Positions 1-6,588 of a DNA stretch of 15,901 nt are shown here, piece after piece. The stretch is taken from positions 1 through 15,901 of the forward strand of contig JALSJY010000145.1 in NCBI GenBank assembly GCA_026989045.1, given 5' to 3'. The notes under the pieces are model-generated. The model was not told the origin of the DNA. It was given only the letters and a program-made list of their open reading frames with translations, and made no database searches. Numbering within the stretch: the first letter of the stretch is position 1; each line of letters opens with the position of its first letter. This DNA is from Hyphomicrobiales bacterium. Its GTDB lineage: Bacteria; Pseudomonadota; Alphaproteobacteria; Rhizobiales; Devosiaceae. The translations under genes were made by a program, and so were the position numbers.

Positions 1-155
1 AAACAAATAGTGATGAAGTTGAAAAAAACCCGCGCTCTCGTTCTGCAACTTTGCGATTTGCACTTAGAACTGAAATTCCAGCCCGCAAGGTAAGCTTTCA
101 AAATCTTGGTGTGCCGCTTTCAAATAAGCAAAGCTCAAAAAGGTTGGGAGCATGA
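1..155 (+). CDS. rsmH: 16S rRNA (cytosine(1402)-N(4))-methyltransferase RsmH, C-terminal fragment
   Basis: Only the last 50 residues are present; the reading frame begins at base 3 and the stop is TGA at 153-155. RsmH (MraW) is an S-adenosylmethionine-dependent methyltransferase that modifies C1402 of 16S rRNA, and its gene usually lies just upstream of ftsL. The visible tail contains NPRSRSATLRFALRTE, which matches the conserved NPRSRSAKLR-type C-terminus of the family, followed by a short basic tail ending in KRLGA. The catalytic and SAM-binding parts lie outside the window. The stop codon overlaps the ftsL start as ATGA, which suggests translational coupling. Identity rests on the C-terminal motif plus gene order, and both agree. 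Confidence 0.88.
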   Translation, partial: TNSDEVEKNPRSRSATLRFALRTEIPARKVSFQNLGVPLSNKQSSKRLGA

Positions 156-535
156 TTAGGTGGCTAAATATTATATTGTTATTTGCTTGCATTGCCTCAT
201 TGGCGGGCGTTTATGTGGTGAAATTTGAGACGATTGAATTAACCAAGCAAAAAAACTCCTATACTAATAAGTCTGAGCAATTAAAAAATGATATATCAAT
301 GCTTAAAGCTGATTGGTCTTTTTTAAATCAGCCCTCTTATATTGAGCCTGTTGTGCGTAGACATCAAGCAGATTTAGGACTAGATATTTTAGATCAATCA
401 CAATTTATCAATATAAATGATATACCAATGCGTAAAGAAACGAGTTTAGATGATGCGGCTTTAACTGCATTATTTGAGGCTTTAGATAGCGGAGTTGACC
501 CAATCGCGGTATTGATTGAGGCGAATAGCCAATGA
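152..535 (+). CDS. ftsL: Cell division protein FtsL
   Basis: A 127-residue bitopic membrane protein. Residues 1-23 form a hydrophobic segment right at the N-terminus, with almost no cytoplasmic tail. Residues about 28-60 are rich in K, E, Q and N with heptad-like leucines, which fits the periplasmic coiled coil FtsL uses to pair with its partner FtsB/DivIC. The stretch DISMLKADWSFLNQP followed by YIEPVVRRH resembles alphaproteobacterial FtsL. The protein helps recruit and activate the FtsW-FtsI synthase at the septum. It sits between rsmH and ftsI and overlaps both genes by 4 bp (ATGA). FtsL sequences diverge quickly, so the call leans on size, topology and position. Confidence 0.9.
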   Translation: MIRWLNIILLFACIASLAGVYVVKFETIELTKQKNSYTNKSEQLKNDISMLKADWSFLNQPSYIEPVVRRHQADLGLDILDQSQFININDIPMRKETSLDDAALTALFEALDSGVDPIAVLIEANSQ

Positions 536-2259
536 GTAATATGATAAATGCTAGAAATAAAACTATTGAAATAGAGGGAGCTCGTAAGGCTGCAGGCAAT
601 GTTACTAAGGGACGTATAAGATTTGCAATCCTTATGTTTTCAATATTTTTTGTGATAATTGGGGCGCGTCTAGTTCAGTTTGGCTATAGTGATATAAATC
701 ATATTTATAGGGGGCAGGAGAGGGATTTAGCAACTGCTTCACGGCCAAATGTGCTTGATCGTAATGGTCAAAAAATGGCAATTGATATTAGTGTGCCATC
801 ACTATTTGCAGAGCCACGTAGAATAATTGACGTTGAAGAGGCGGTTAGTAAGTTAAGGCAAGAGCTACCTGATCTTGATGAGGATTGGCTGCGTGATAGA
901 TTGACGGGAGATGAGGGGTTTGTTTGGATCGCGCGTGAGTTAACGCCAAGACAGCAGGCAAGGATTTTCCGTCTTGGAATTCCAGGGATTGATTTTAGAG
1001 TTGAGAGTAAAAGATTTTACCCAGGGGCTGAAACAGCCGCACATATCCTTGGTGCGGTTAATCGAGATAATCAGGGCATTGCTGGTTTTGAGCGTTATAT
1101 TGATGGTGAAGACTTGGCCTTACTGCAAGAAATTGGACTTGCACGCGGACGCTCACTTGAGCCAATAAATATGTCAATTGATATGCGTGTTCAACATGCC
1201 ATGCACGCTGAGCTTGTTGACGCTATTGAACGATATGATGCAATTGCTGCGGCGGGTGTTTTATTAGATATAAAAACAGGCGAAGTGTTAGCGCTAGTTT
1301 CATTGCCTGACTTTGACCCCAATGTGCCATCATCTGCACTTGAGCCATATAATGGCGTTAAAGGGGCTAGAATAAATCGCATTACGGCGGGGACGTTTGA
1401 AATGGGTTCGACTGTGAAAACAATAAGCTTTGCTGCGGCGCTTGATAGTGGCAAAGTGAGTATGACTGATGAGTTTGATGCTCGTTTAGGGGTGAAATTT
1501 GGTCGTTTCACTATCAATGATTATCGCGGGAAAAAGCGAATATTAACTGTCCCTGAGGTTTTTAAATATTCATCAAATATTGGCACAATTCGTATGATGC
1601 AGGCTTTAGGAAAAGAAAATTATCGCGCCTTTTTAACTAAATTGGGGTTTGATGATGATTTGCCAATTGAATTGCCTGAAATTAAAGCATCTAAAATTGC
1701 TAAAAATTTCTCTGATGTTGGTGCCGCAACCGCTTCATTTGGGCATGGGTTTACAATAACTCCCTTGCATTTAGCAGCGGGGGTGGCCGCGATAGTTAAT
1801 GATGGTAATTATGTTCCCCCAACGCTTTATAAGAGAAGTGTAAGTGAAGCAAAAACGCTTTATCGTTCGGTTATTTCACCAGACACAAGTGCTAAAATTC
1901 GCTATCTGTTGCGTCTAAATGCGCTTGAGGGATCTGCTAGGAAAGCAAATGATATAGCTGATGGTTATCGTTTTGGTGGAAAAACTGGCACAGCGGAAAA
2001 GGTTGTAAATGGCAAGTATTCGTCTGATTATACATTTGCTGCATTTGTTTCTGCTTTTCCACTAGATAAGCCAAAATATACTATGGTAGTTATAATTGAT
2101 GAGCCAAAAGCTGAAAATGAGAGAGCGGGAACAACAGCTGGCTGGAATGCTGGCATGACATCTGGGCGAATTATAAAAAGAATTGCCTTATTGTTAGGAA
2201 TTAAACCAGAATTTGATGATAATATTGATGCTAACCTTATGCCGATAGAATTACGATGA
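532..2259 (+). CDS. ftsI: Septal peptidoglycan transpeptidase FtsI (PBP3)
   Basis: A 575-residue class B penicillin-binding protein. It crosslinks septal peptidoglycan and works with FtsW. There is a short basic cytoplasmic tail, one membrane anchor at residues about 31-50, then a PBP dimerisation domain (from about residue 70, including GAVNRDNQGIAGFERYIDG) and a transpeptidase domain from about 220. The three penicillin-binding motifs are intact: S293-T-V-K296 with the nucleophile S293, S347-S-N349, and K484-T-G486. Length is normal for FtsI. The start overlaps the ftsL stop as ATGA. Nothing suggests loss of function. The 3' end is followed by a 14-bp palindrome and the murE ribosome-binding site. 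Confidence 0.97.
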   Translation: MSNMINARNKTIEIEGARKAAGNVTKGRIRFAILMFSIFFVIIGARLVQFGYSDINHIYRGQERDLATASRPNVLDRNGQKMAIDISVPSLFAEPRRIIDVEEAVSKLRQELPDLDEDWLRDRLTGDEGFVWIARELTPRQQARIFRLGIPGIDFRVESKRFYPGAETAAHILGAVNRDNQGIAGFERYIDGEDLALLQEIGLARGRSLEPINMSIDMRVQHAMHAELVDAIERYDAIAAAGVLLDIKTGEVLALVSLPDFDPNVPSSALEPYNGVKGARINRITAGTFEMGSTVKTISFAAALDSGKVSMTDEFDARLGVKFGRFTINDYRGKKRILTVPEVFKYSSNIGTIRMMQALGKENYRAFLTKLGFDDDLPIELPEIKASKIAKNFSDVGAATASFGHGFTITPLHLAAGVAAIVNDGNYVPPTLYKRSVSEAKTLYRSVISPDTSAKIRYLLRLNALEGSARKANDIADGYRFGGKTGTAEKVVNGKYSSDYTFAAFVSAFPLDKPKYTMVVIIDEPKAENERAGTTAGWNAGMTSGRIIKRIALLLGIKPEFDDNIDANLMPIELR

Positions 2260-2272
2260 GCTTTATAAAGCT
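2259..2272. repeat. 14-bp perfect palindrome between ftsI and murE
   Basis: AGCTTTATAAAGCT reads the same on both strands and begins at the last base of the ftsI stop codon. A second, overlapping palindrome, TAAAGCTTTA, covers 2266-2275. As RNA the first could only form a stem with almost no loop, and no T-tract follows, so it is unlikely to be a terminator. It may be chance in AT-rich sequence. Confidence 0.4.
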
Positions 2273-2280
2273 TTAATATT

Positions 2281-2294
2281 AGGAGAATTTTTTG
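2281..2294 (+). promoter_or_regulatory. Ribosome-binding site and TTG start of murE
   Basis: AGGAG at 2281-2285 is followed by six bases and then TTG at 2292. This strong site decides the start: the resulting N-terminus, MTFSLPDLLVGL, precedes the conserved Mur N-domain with the right length. Confidence 0.7.
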
Positions 2295-3734
2295 ACCTTT
2301 TCATTACCAGATTTACTTGTTGGGTTGGTTGATGCCAGCGCAATTGAAGCAGTGAATGTTAACGGAGTTAACTGTGATTCTCGTGCGATAAAACAAAATG
2401 AGGCATTTTTTGCTCTTCCAGGTCACACCATGCATGGTGATACCTATTGCGCACAAGCGATTGAAAATGGCGCAATTGTTATTGTTAGCGATCGTGAAGT
2501 TGTGCCATGTCCGGGGGTGGGGGTTGTAATAGTTGAAGACGTGCGCAAAGCCTATGCACAGGCCGCCGCTAAAACCTGTGGAGAGCAACCAGATATTTTA
2601 ATAGGTGTAACTGGCACAAGTGGCAAGACTTCGGTTGTTTCATTCATTGCTCAAATATGGGAAGCTAATAATATTGTTGGCGCAAGCATTGGCACACTAG
2701 GTATTAGTGTTGGTGATAAATTAGTTGGTGGGGCATTAACAACACCAGATTCACTCTCGCTACATAAAAGTCTAGCATTGCTAAAAACTGGTGGCTGTAA
2801 CCATGTTGCACTTGAAGCCTCAAGCCATGGTTTAGATCAACGCCGACTTGATGGAATAAAATTTAATGCGGTTGGCTTTACTAATCTAAGCCGTGATCAT
2901 TTAGATTATCATGCAGATGAAGACGAATATAGAGAAGCAAAATTGCGCTTATTCCGTGATTTGCTTGATAGTGATGGTTATGCGGTGGTTAATTCTGATG
3001 ATCCAGAGCATATGCCATTTATGTTTGCTGCACTTGATAGCGGTGCGACCTTGTTAACTGTTGGCACTGAGGGTGCATTTTTTGAAATTTCTGATGTCAA
3101 AGTTGAAGGGTTTGGCCAGCGTGTTACAGGTAAAATGGTTGGCGAACCAGCTAATTTTTTATTGCCATTAGTTGGTCGTTTTCAGGTTGATAATGCGGTT
3201 ATGGCGGCCGCTTTAGCAACTCAATGTGGTGCTGATCCTGAAAAAACCCTAGAGGCATTAAATCATCTTAAGGGTGCGAAAGGTCGCCTTGAGCATGTTG
3301 GAGATAAAAATGGTGCGGCAATTTTTGTTGATTATGCGCATAAGCCTGCAGCACTCGAATTGGCAATTGAGGCTCTTAGGCCTTATGTTAAAAATAAACT
3401 TGTCGTGGTATTTGGCGCAGGTGGTGATAGAGATAAGGGCAAGCGCCCAATGATGGGTGAAATTGCCTCACGTTTAGCAGATAAGGTGATTATCACCGAT
3501 GATAACCCACGCACAGAAGATGCTAGTGCTATTCGCAAAGAAATATTACAAAGTGCAAAAAATGCTGTTGAAATTGCTGGTAGAGAAGAAGCAATTAACA
3601 GCGCTATTGCTGACCTTGAAAAGGGTGATATTTTGCTAATTGCTGGAAAAGGGCATGAAGACTATCAAATTATTGGCACAAAAAGCCTGCCATTTTCAGA
3701 TCATGAAGTAGTGAAATCTGCTTTAAAGGGATAG
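2292..3734 (+). CDS. murE: UDP-MurNAc-L-Ala-D-Glu:meso-diaminopimelate ligase MurE
   Basis: A 480-residue cytoplasmic Mur ligase that adds the third stem-peptide residue using ATP. The N-terminal UDP-binding domain contains NCDSRAIKQNEAFFALPG. The central ATP-binding loop is G108-T-S-G-K-T113. RDHLDYH and YREAKLRLF follow, where K217 is the likely carbamylated lysine. The C-terminal domain holds VDYAHKPAALE and D404-N-P-R407. The DNPR motif is the known signature for meso-diaminopimelate rather than lysine, so this predicts a DAP-type cell wall. The start is TTG with a good AGGAG site. murF begins three bases after its stop. Length is typical and there is no sign of fusion to the absent MurD. 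Confidence 0.97.
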   Translation: MTFSLPDLLVGLVDASAIEAVNVNGVNCDSRAIKQNEAFFALPGHTMHGDTYCAQAIENGAIVIVSDREVVPCPGVGVVIVEDVRKAYAQAAAKTCGEQPDILIGVTGTSGKTSVVSFIAQIWEANNIVGASIGTLGISVGDKLVGGALTTPDSLSLHKSLALLKTGGCNHVALEASSHGLDQRRLDGIKFNAVGFTNLSRDHLDYHADEDEYREAKLRLFRDLLDSDGYAVVNSDDPEHMPFMFAALDSGATLLTVGTEGAFFEISDVKVEGFGQRVTGKMVGEPANFLLPLVGRFQVDNAVMAAALATQCGADPEKTLEALNHLKGAKGRLEHVGDKNGAAIFVDYAHKPAALELAIEALRPYVKNKLVVVFGAGGDRDKGKRPMMGEIASRLADKVIITDDNPRTEDASAIRKEILQSAKNAVEIAGREEAINSAIADLEKGDILLIAGKGHEDYQIIGTKSLPFSDHEVVKSALKG

Positions 3735-3737
3735 AAA

Positions 3738-5141
3738 TTGAGCCTTTATACTATTGATGAAATTGCTAGAGCCACTGATGCGCAAATAGTAAATGTTAGC
3801 GCAAAAACCATTTCTTCAATTTCAATAGATTCTCGTGAAATTGAAGTGGGGGCGCTTTATGTTGCAATAAAGGGTGATAAATTTGATGGACATGATTTTG
3901 TAAAATCTGCAATTGAAAATGGTGCTGTTGCGGCGCTGGTTTCAAGCGATAAAGCACAAAAATTTGCAGGGTTGCCGCTAATCATTGTGCCTGATGCTCT
4001 TAAAGGTCTAGAAAATATTGCTAGATTTGCTCGCTCTCGCACAAAGGCAAAAATTATTGCTATCACGGGAAGTGCAGGTAAAACTTCGACAAAAGAGGCA
4101 ATTAGAGAGGTTTTGCAAAATTTTGGAAAAACTCATGCTTCAATAAAAAGCTTTAATAATCATTGGGGTGTGCCTTTAATGTTGGCACGAATGGCAAAAG
4201 ATACTGAATATGGTGTGTTTGAGCTTGGTATGAATCACGCTAATGAAATCACCCCGCTTAGTAGGTTAGTAAGACCAGATATTGCGATTATCACAAATGT
4301 TGCCCCAGCTCATTTAGAGCAGTTAGGATCGCTTGAAAATATCGCAAAGGCCAAGTCAGAAATTTTTGATGGTTTAGAAAAATCAGGTGTTGCGATAATA
4401 AATATCGATCATGAGCAGGCTAATATTTTGTTAGAAAGCGCAAAAAACGCAAATGTTAAAAAAATTATTTCCTATGGGTTTTCTGACAATGCAGATGTGC
4501 AAATAAGTGATGCTGTAGCTACAGATGTTGGAATGAAGGCGCTTGTTAACCTGCCAAATGAGCAGGTTAGTTTGGAAACAGCAAGCTTTGGCCGTCATAG
4601 AATTGCAAATGGAGTAGCAGCATTAATTGTAGCTGATGTTTTGAGATTAGACATTAAAACTGCCCTTAGAGCTATTTTTTATCATGAGCTATCAGATGGT
4701 AGGGGAGCTATATATTCTTTTGGTCAAAAAGATAACCCGCTTATTTTAATTGATGAAAGCTATAATGCGAACCCTCTTTCAATGCGTCTAGCGCTTGAGG
4801 TTTTTGCTGATTATCCTACCCCAAATGGCTCTAGAGTATTAATTTTGGGTGATATGTTAGAGTTAGGCGAGAGGTCAGGCGAATTACACGCTGCACTTAA
4901 GGAAGATATTTTAAAGGCCAATCCAGATGAAATATATTTGGTTGGAAAATCTATGCACTCACTTGCACTTATTATGGGATCGAAATTAGAAAATTACGCT
5001 AACAAAATAAACGATATCGAGAAAGATATATTAAAAGGCCTTGATTTTGGCGACCTTGTTATGGTCAAAGGGTCAAATGGCATTAAGCTTAGTGGATTAG
5101 TTGAGCTAATTAAGAAAGAATTTGCCAGCAATGGGAAGTAG
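3738..5141 (+). CDS. murF: UDP-MurNAc-tripeptide:D-Ala-D-Ala ligase MurF
   Basis: A 467-residue cytoplasmic Mur ligase that joins the D-Ala-D-Ala dipeptide (made by Ddl, encoded downstream) to UDP-MurNAc-tripeptide. The N-terminal domain contains SIDSREIEVGALYVAIKG. The ATP-binding loop is G111-S-A-G-K-T116 followed by STKEA, which is typical of MurF. FELGMNHANEI, then VAPAHLEQLGS, and the C-terminal DESYNANPLSMRLAL and ILGDMLELG complete the family pattern. The start is TTG at 3738, preceded by AAGGG about seven bases upstream inside the end of murE; no in-frame ATG nearby would keep the conserved N-terminus. The gene is followed by a 33-bp spacer and mraY. Confidence 0.97.
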   Translation: MSLYTIDEIARATDAQIVNVSAKTISSISIDSREIEVGALYVAIKGDKFDGHDFVKSAIENGAVAALVSSDKAQKFAGLPLIIVPDALKGLENIARFARSRTKAKIIAITGSAGKTSTKEAIREVLQNFGKTHASIKSFNNHWGVPLMLARMAKDTEYGVFELGMNHANEITPLSRLVRPDIAIITNVAPAHLEQLGSLENIAKAKSEIFDGLEKSGVAIINIDHEQANILLESAKNANVKKIISYGFSDNADVQISDAVATDVGMKALVNLPNEQVSLETASFGRHRIANGVAALIVADVLRLDIKTALRAIFYHELSDGRGAIYSFGQKDNPLILIDESYNANPLSMRLALEVFADYPTPNGSRVLILGDMLELGERSGELHAALKEDILKANPDEIYLVGKSMHSLALIMGSKLENYANKINDIEKDILKGLDFGDLVMVKGSNGIKLSGLVELIKKEFASNGK

Positions 5142-5174
5142 CCAAAAGCCTAAAAAGCATAAGGGTAGAATTTA

Positions 5175-6260
5175 ATGTTATATTATCTCTCACAATTTAG
5201 CGATGTTTTTGGCCCATTAAATGTTTTCCGGTTTTTGACATTTCGTACAGCTGGGGCAGTGATTACGGCGCTATTTTTTGTGTTTTTATTTGGCCCTAAC
5301 ATGATTAAATCTCTAAAAATCAAACAGGGTCGCGGCCAGCCAATTCGTGAAGATGGTCCAATCTCTCATTTGTTGACCAAGCAAGGCACACCAACCATGG
5401 GCGGCCTAATGATACTTGGCGGCTTTGTTTCGGCAACTCTATTGTGGGCTAATCTATTAAATCCCTATGTTTGGATTGTTTTATTAGTTACTGTAGGATT
5501 TGGTGCAATTGGCTTTTACGATGACTATTTAAAAGTCTCCCGCTCGGCCAATAAGGGTTTTAGTGGCAGGTATCGTTTAGCAATTGAGGTTGTAATTGCT
5601 GCAATTGCAGTGTTTTTCATTGCTCAATTAAGTGAGCCAGAAGTGGCAAATTCAGTTTTTGTTCCATTCATAAAAGATTGGGCAATAGATTTGGGCTGGT
5701 TCTTTGTTGCTTTTGGCGCTTTTGTGATTGTAGCTGCGGGTAATGGAGTGAATTTAACTGACGGTCTTGATGGTTTAGCAATTGTTCCAGTAATGATTGC
5801 TGCCTCTTGTTTTGGTCTAATTGCATATTTGGTAGGAAATCAGGTTTTTTCTGATTATTTGCTAATAAATTTTGTTCCTGGAACAGGTGAATTAGCAGTT
5901 GTTTGCGGTGCTTTGATTGGTGCTGGCATGGGGTTTTTATGGTTTAATGCACCGCCTGCGCAAATTTTTATGGGTGATACAGGTTCTCTTTCACTAGGTG
6001 GCGCATTGGGGGCAATTGCCGTTGCAACAAAGCATGAAATAGTTTTGGCAATAATTGGCGGACTATTTGTTCTAGAAACTGTTTCAGTAATAGTGCAGGT
6101 GATTTCGTTTAAATTAACAGGCAAGCGAGTGTTTAAAATGGCACCAATCCATCACCATTTTGAGCAAATCGGCTGGAGCGAAAGCCAGATTGTTATTCGT
6201 TTTTGGATTATAGCTGTGGTATTAGCACTTATCGGCCTATCCTCCCTTAAACTACGCTAG
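5175..6260 (+). CDS. mraY: Phospho-MurNAc-pentapeptide transferase MraY
   Basis: A 361-residue polytopic inner-membrane enzyme that moves phospho-MurNAc-pentapeptide from UDP to undecaprenyl phosphate, forming lipid I. About ten hydrophobic segments are visible. Conserved cytoplasmic motifs are present: GFYDDYLKV with D116 and D117, NLTDGLDGLA with D196, FMGDTGSL with D268, and the histidine motif PIHHHFE with H326-H328. LLTKQGTPTMGG near residue 70 is also typical. Length is standard. An AAGGG site precedes the ATG. In most relatives murD follows directly; here the stop codon is followed by a 328-bp non-coding gap. Confidence 0.98.
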   Translation: MLYYLSQFSDVFGPLNVFRFLTFRTAGAVITALFFVFLFGPNMIKSLKIKQGRGQPIREDGPISHLLTKQGTPTMGGLMILGGFVSATLLWANLLNPYVWIVLLVTVGFGAIGFYDDYLKVSRSANKGFSGRYRLAIEVVIAAIAVFFIAQLSEPEVANSVFVPFIKDWAIDLGWFFVAFGAFVIVAAGNGVNLTDGLDGLAIVPVMIAASCFGLIAYLVGNQVFSDYLLINFVPGTGELAVVCGALIGAGMGFLWFNAPPAQIFMGDTGSLSLGGALGAIAVATKHEIVLAIIGGLFVLETVSVIVQVISFKLTGKRVFKMAPIHHHFEQIGWSESQIVIRFWIIAVVLALIGLSSLKLR

Positions 6261-6358
6261 ATTGATTTTCCTTAGCCTATTATCGTCGCTAGTTATTTAT
6301 CAAAGACGAGTGGTCTTAGCTAAATAATTACCTTGATTCTAAACAAAGGAAAACCAAT
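6261..6358 (+). repeat. 98-nt symmetric imperfect hairpin after mraY
   Basis: The element folds on itself in register. Outer arms 6261-6273 and 6346-6358 pair at 12 of 13 positions. Inner arms 6290-6299 and 6321-6330 pair at all 10 positions including one G-T. Apical arms 6303-6307 and 6313-6317 pair fully around the five-base loop GAGTG. The two single-stranded sides between outer and inner arms are nearly equal (16 and 15 bases). It begins at the first base after the mraY stop. It could be a structured RNA, a small palindromic repeat or an mRNA-stabilising stem. No GC-rich stem with a T-tract is present, so it is not a standard intrinsic terminator. Confidence 0.6.
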
Positions 6359-6363
6359 TTAAA

Positions 6364-6406
6364 ACTTCTGTATGTCTTTGGGGTTTTGTTTTAAAAGAGC
6401 AGAAGT
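6364..6406 (+). repeat. Inverted repeat with a long loop
   Basis: ACTTCTG at 6364-6370 is the reverse complement of CAGAAGT at 6400-6406, with a 29-base loop, and is followed by CTTTCC. A second pair, TTTAAAAC at 6358-6365 and GTTTTAAA at 6388-6395, interleaves with it, so the two stems are either alternatives or a pseudoknot-like arrangement. A weak terminator is possible but the stem is short. Confidence 0.35.
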
Positions 6407-6452
6407 CTTTCCGCACAAAATGTTTACTATCAAATAATATATTCGGCATTAA

Positions 6453-6490
6453 CTGGGTTGCCACGTCGGCTTGGCCTCCTCGCAAAGATG
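6453..6490 (-). repeat. REP-like palindromic intergenic element (degenerate copy)
   Basis: Read on the minus strand, the core at 6459-6484 starts TGCGAGGAGGCC and ends GACGTGGCA, followed by ACCCAG. This closely resembles the dispersed intergenic palindrome seen in many bacterial genomes, in which a TGCGAGGAG half is joined to a GACGTGGCAA half by a short stem. Here the central stem is GGC (6468-6470) and GCC (6474-6476), and the outer ends TGC and GCA pair. It is distinctly more GC-rich than its surroundings. The resemblance is from memory of the pattern, not from a search. Confidence 0.5.
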
Positions 6491-6550
6491 AATGAGGATT
6501 ATTACTGCCTTCCACTATTTATGCTAAAATATTTTAATCACCTCATTTAT
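6488..6550 (+). repeat. Inverted repeat flanking a possible ftsW promoter
   Basis: ATGAATGAGG at 6488-6497 pairs with CCTCATTTAT at 6541-6550 along all ten positions, one of them G-T; ATT at 6498-6500 could extend the stem with AAT at 6536-6538 past a two-base bulge. The loop contains TGCTAAAAT. Confidence 0.4.
6522..6530 (+). promoter_or_regulatory. Possible extended -10 promoter element for ftsW onward
   Basis: TGCTAAAAT resembles an extended -10 (TGnTATAAT) about 60 bases before the ftsW start. No good -35 lies 16-18 bases upstream. In AT-rich DNA such matches are common. A promoter here would make sense because the upstream hairpins separate ftsW and downstream genes from mraY. Confidence 0.25.
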
Positions 6551-6588
6551 TCAATAGCCTCTTAACTATCTTGGTGTAATTATTTCAT

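Larger units (their letters stand above)
6261..6588. other. Non-coding gap at the usual murD position, rich in inverted repeats
   Basis: This 328-bp stretch between mraY and ftsW has no credible gene; the longest + strand reading frame noticed is about 21 codons. No Mur ligase motif (ATP-binding loop, histidine or C-terminal motifs) is visible in its frames, so it is not an obvious murD pseudogene. It holds, in order, a 98-nt hairpin (6261-6358), an inverted repeat (6364-6406), a REP-like palindrome (6453-6490), and another inverted repeat (6488-6497 with 6541-6550) around a possible promoter. It looks like a scar left by gene loss or rearrangement and then filled with repeats. Confidence 0.75.

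Noticed and set aside
2292..5141. MurD activity hidden in murE or murF as a fusion or fused domain
   Set aside because: Both proteins are of standard length with a single ATP-binding loop each and their own diagnostic motifs.
6261..6406. Intrinsic terminator after mraY
   Set aside because: The stems are AT-rich or have long loops, and no proper T-tract follows a GC-rich stem, so a canonical Rho-independent terminator is not supported, although attenuation remains possible.
6372..6437. Short + strand reading frame (21 residues) in the mraY-ftsW gap
   Set aside because: No ribosome-binding site, an unremarkable sequence, and it overlaps inverted-repeat arms; it fits chance.
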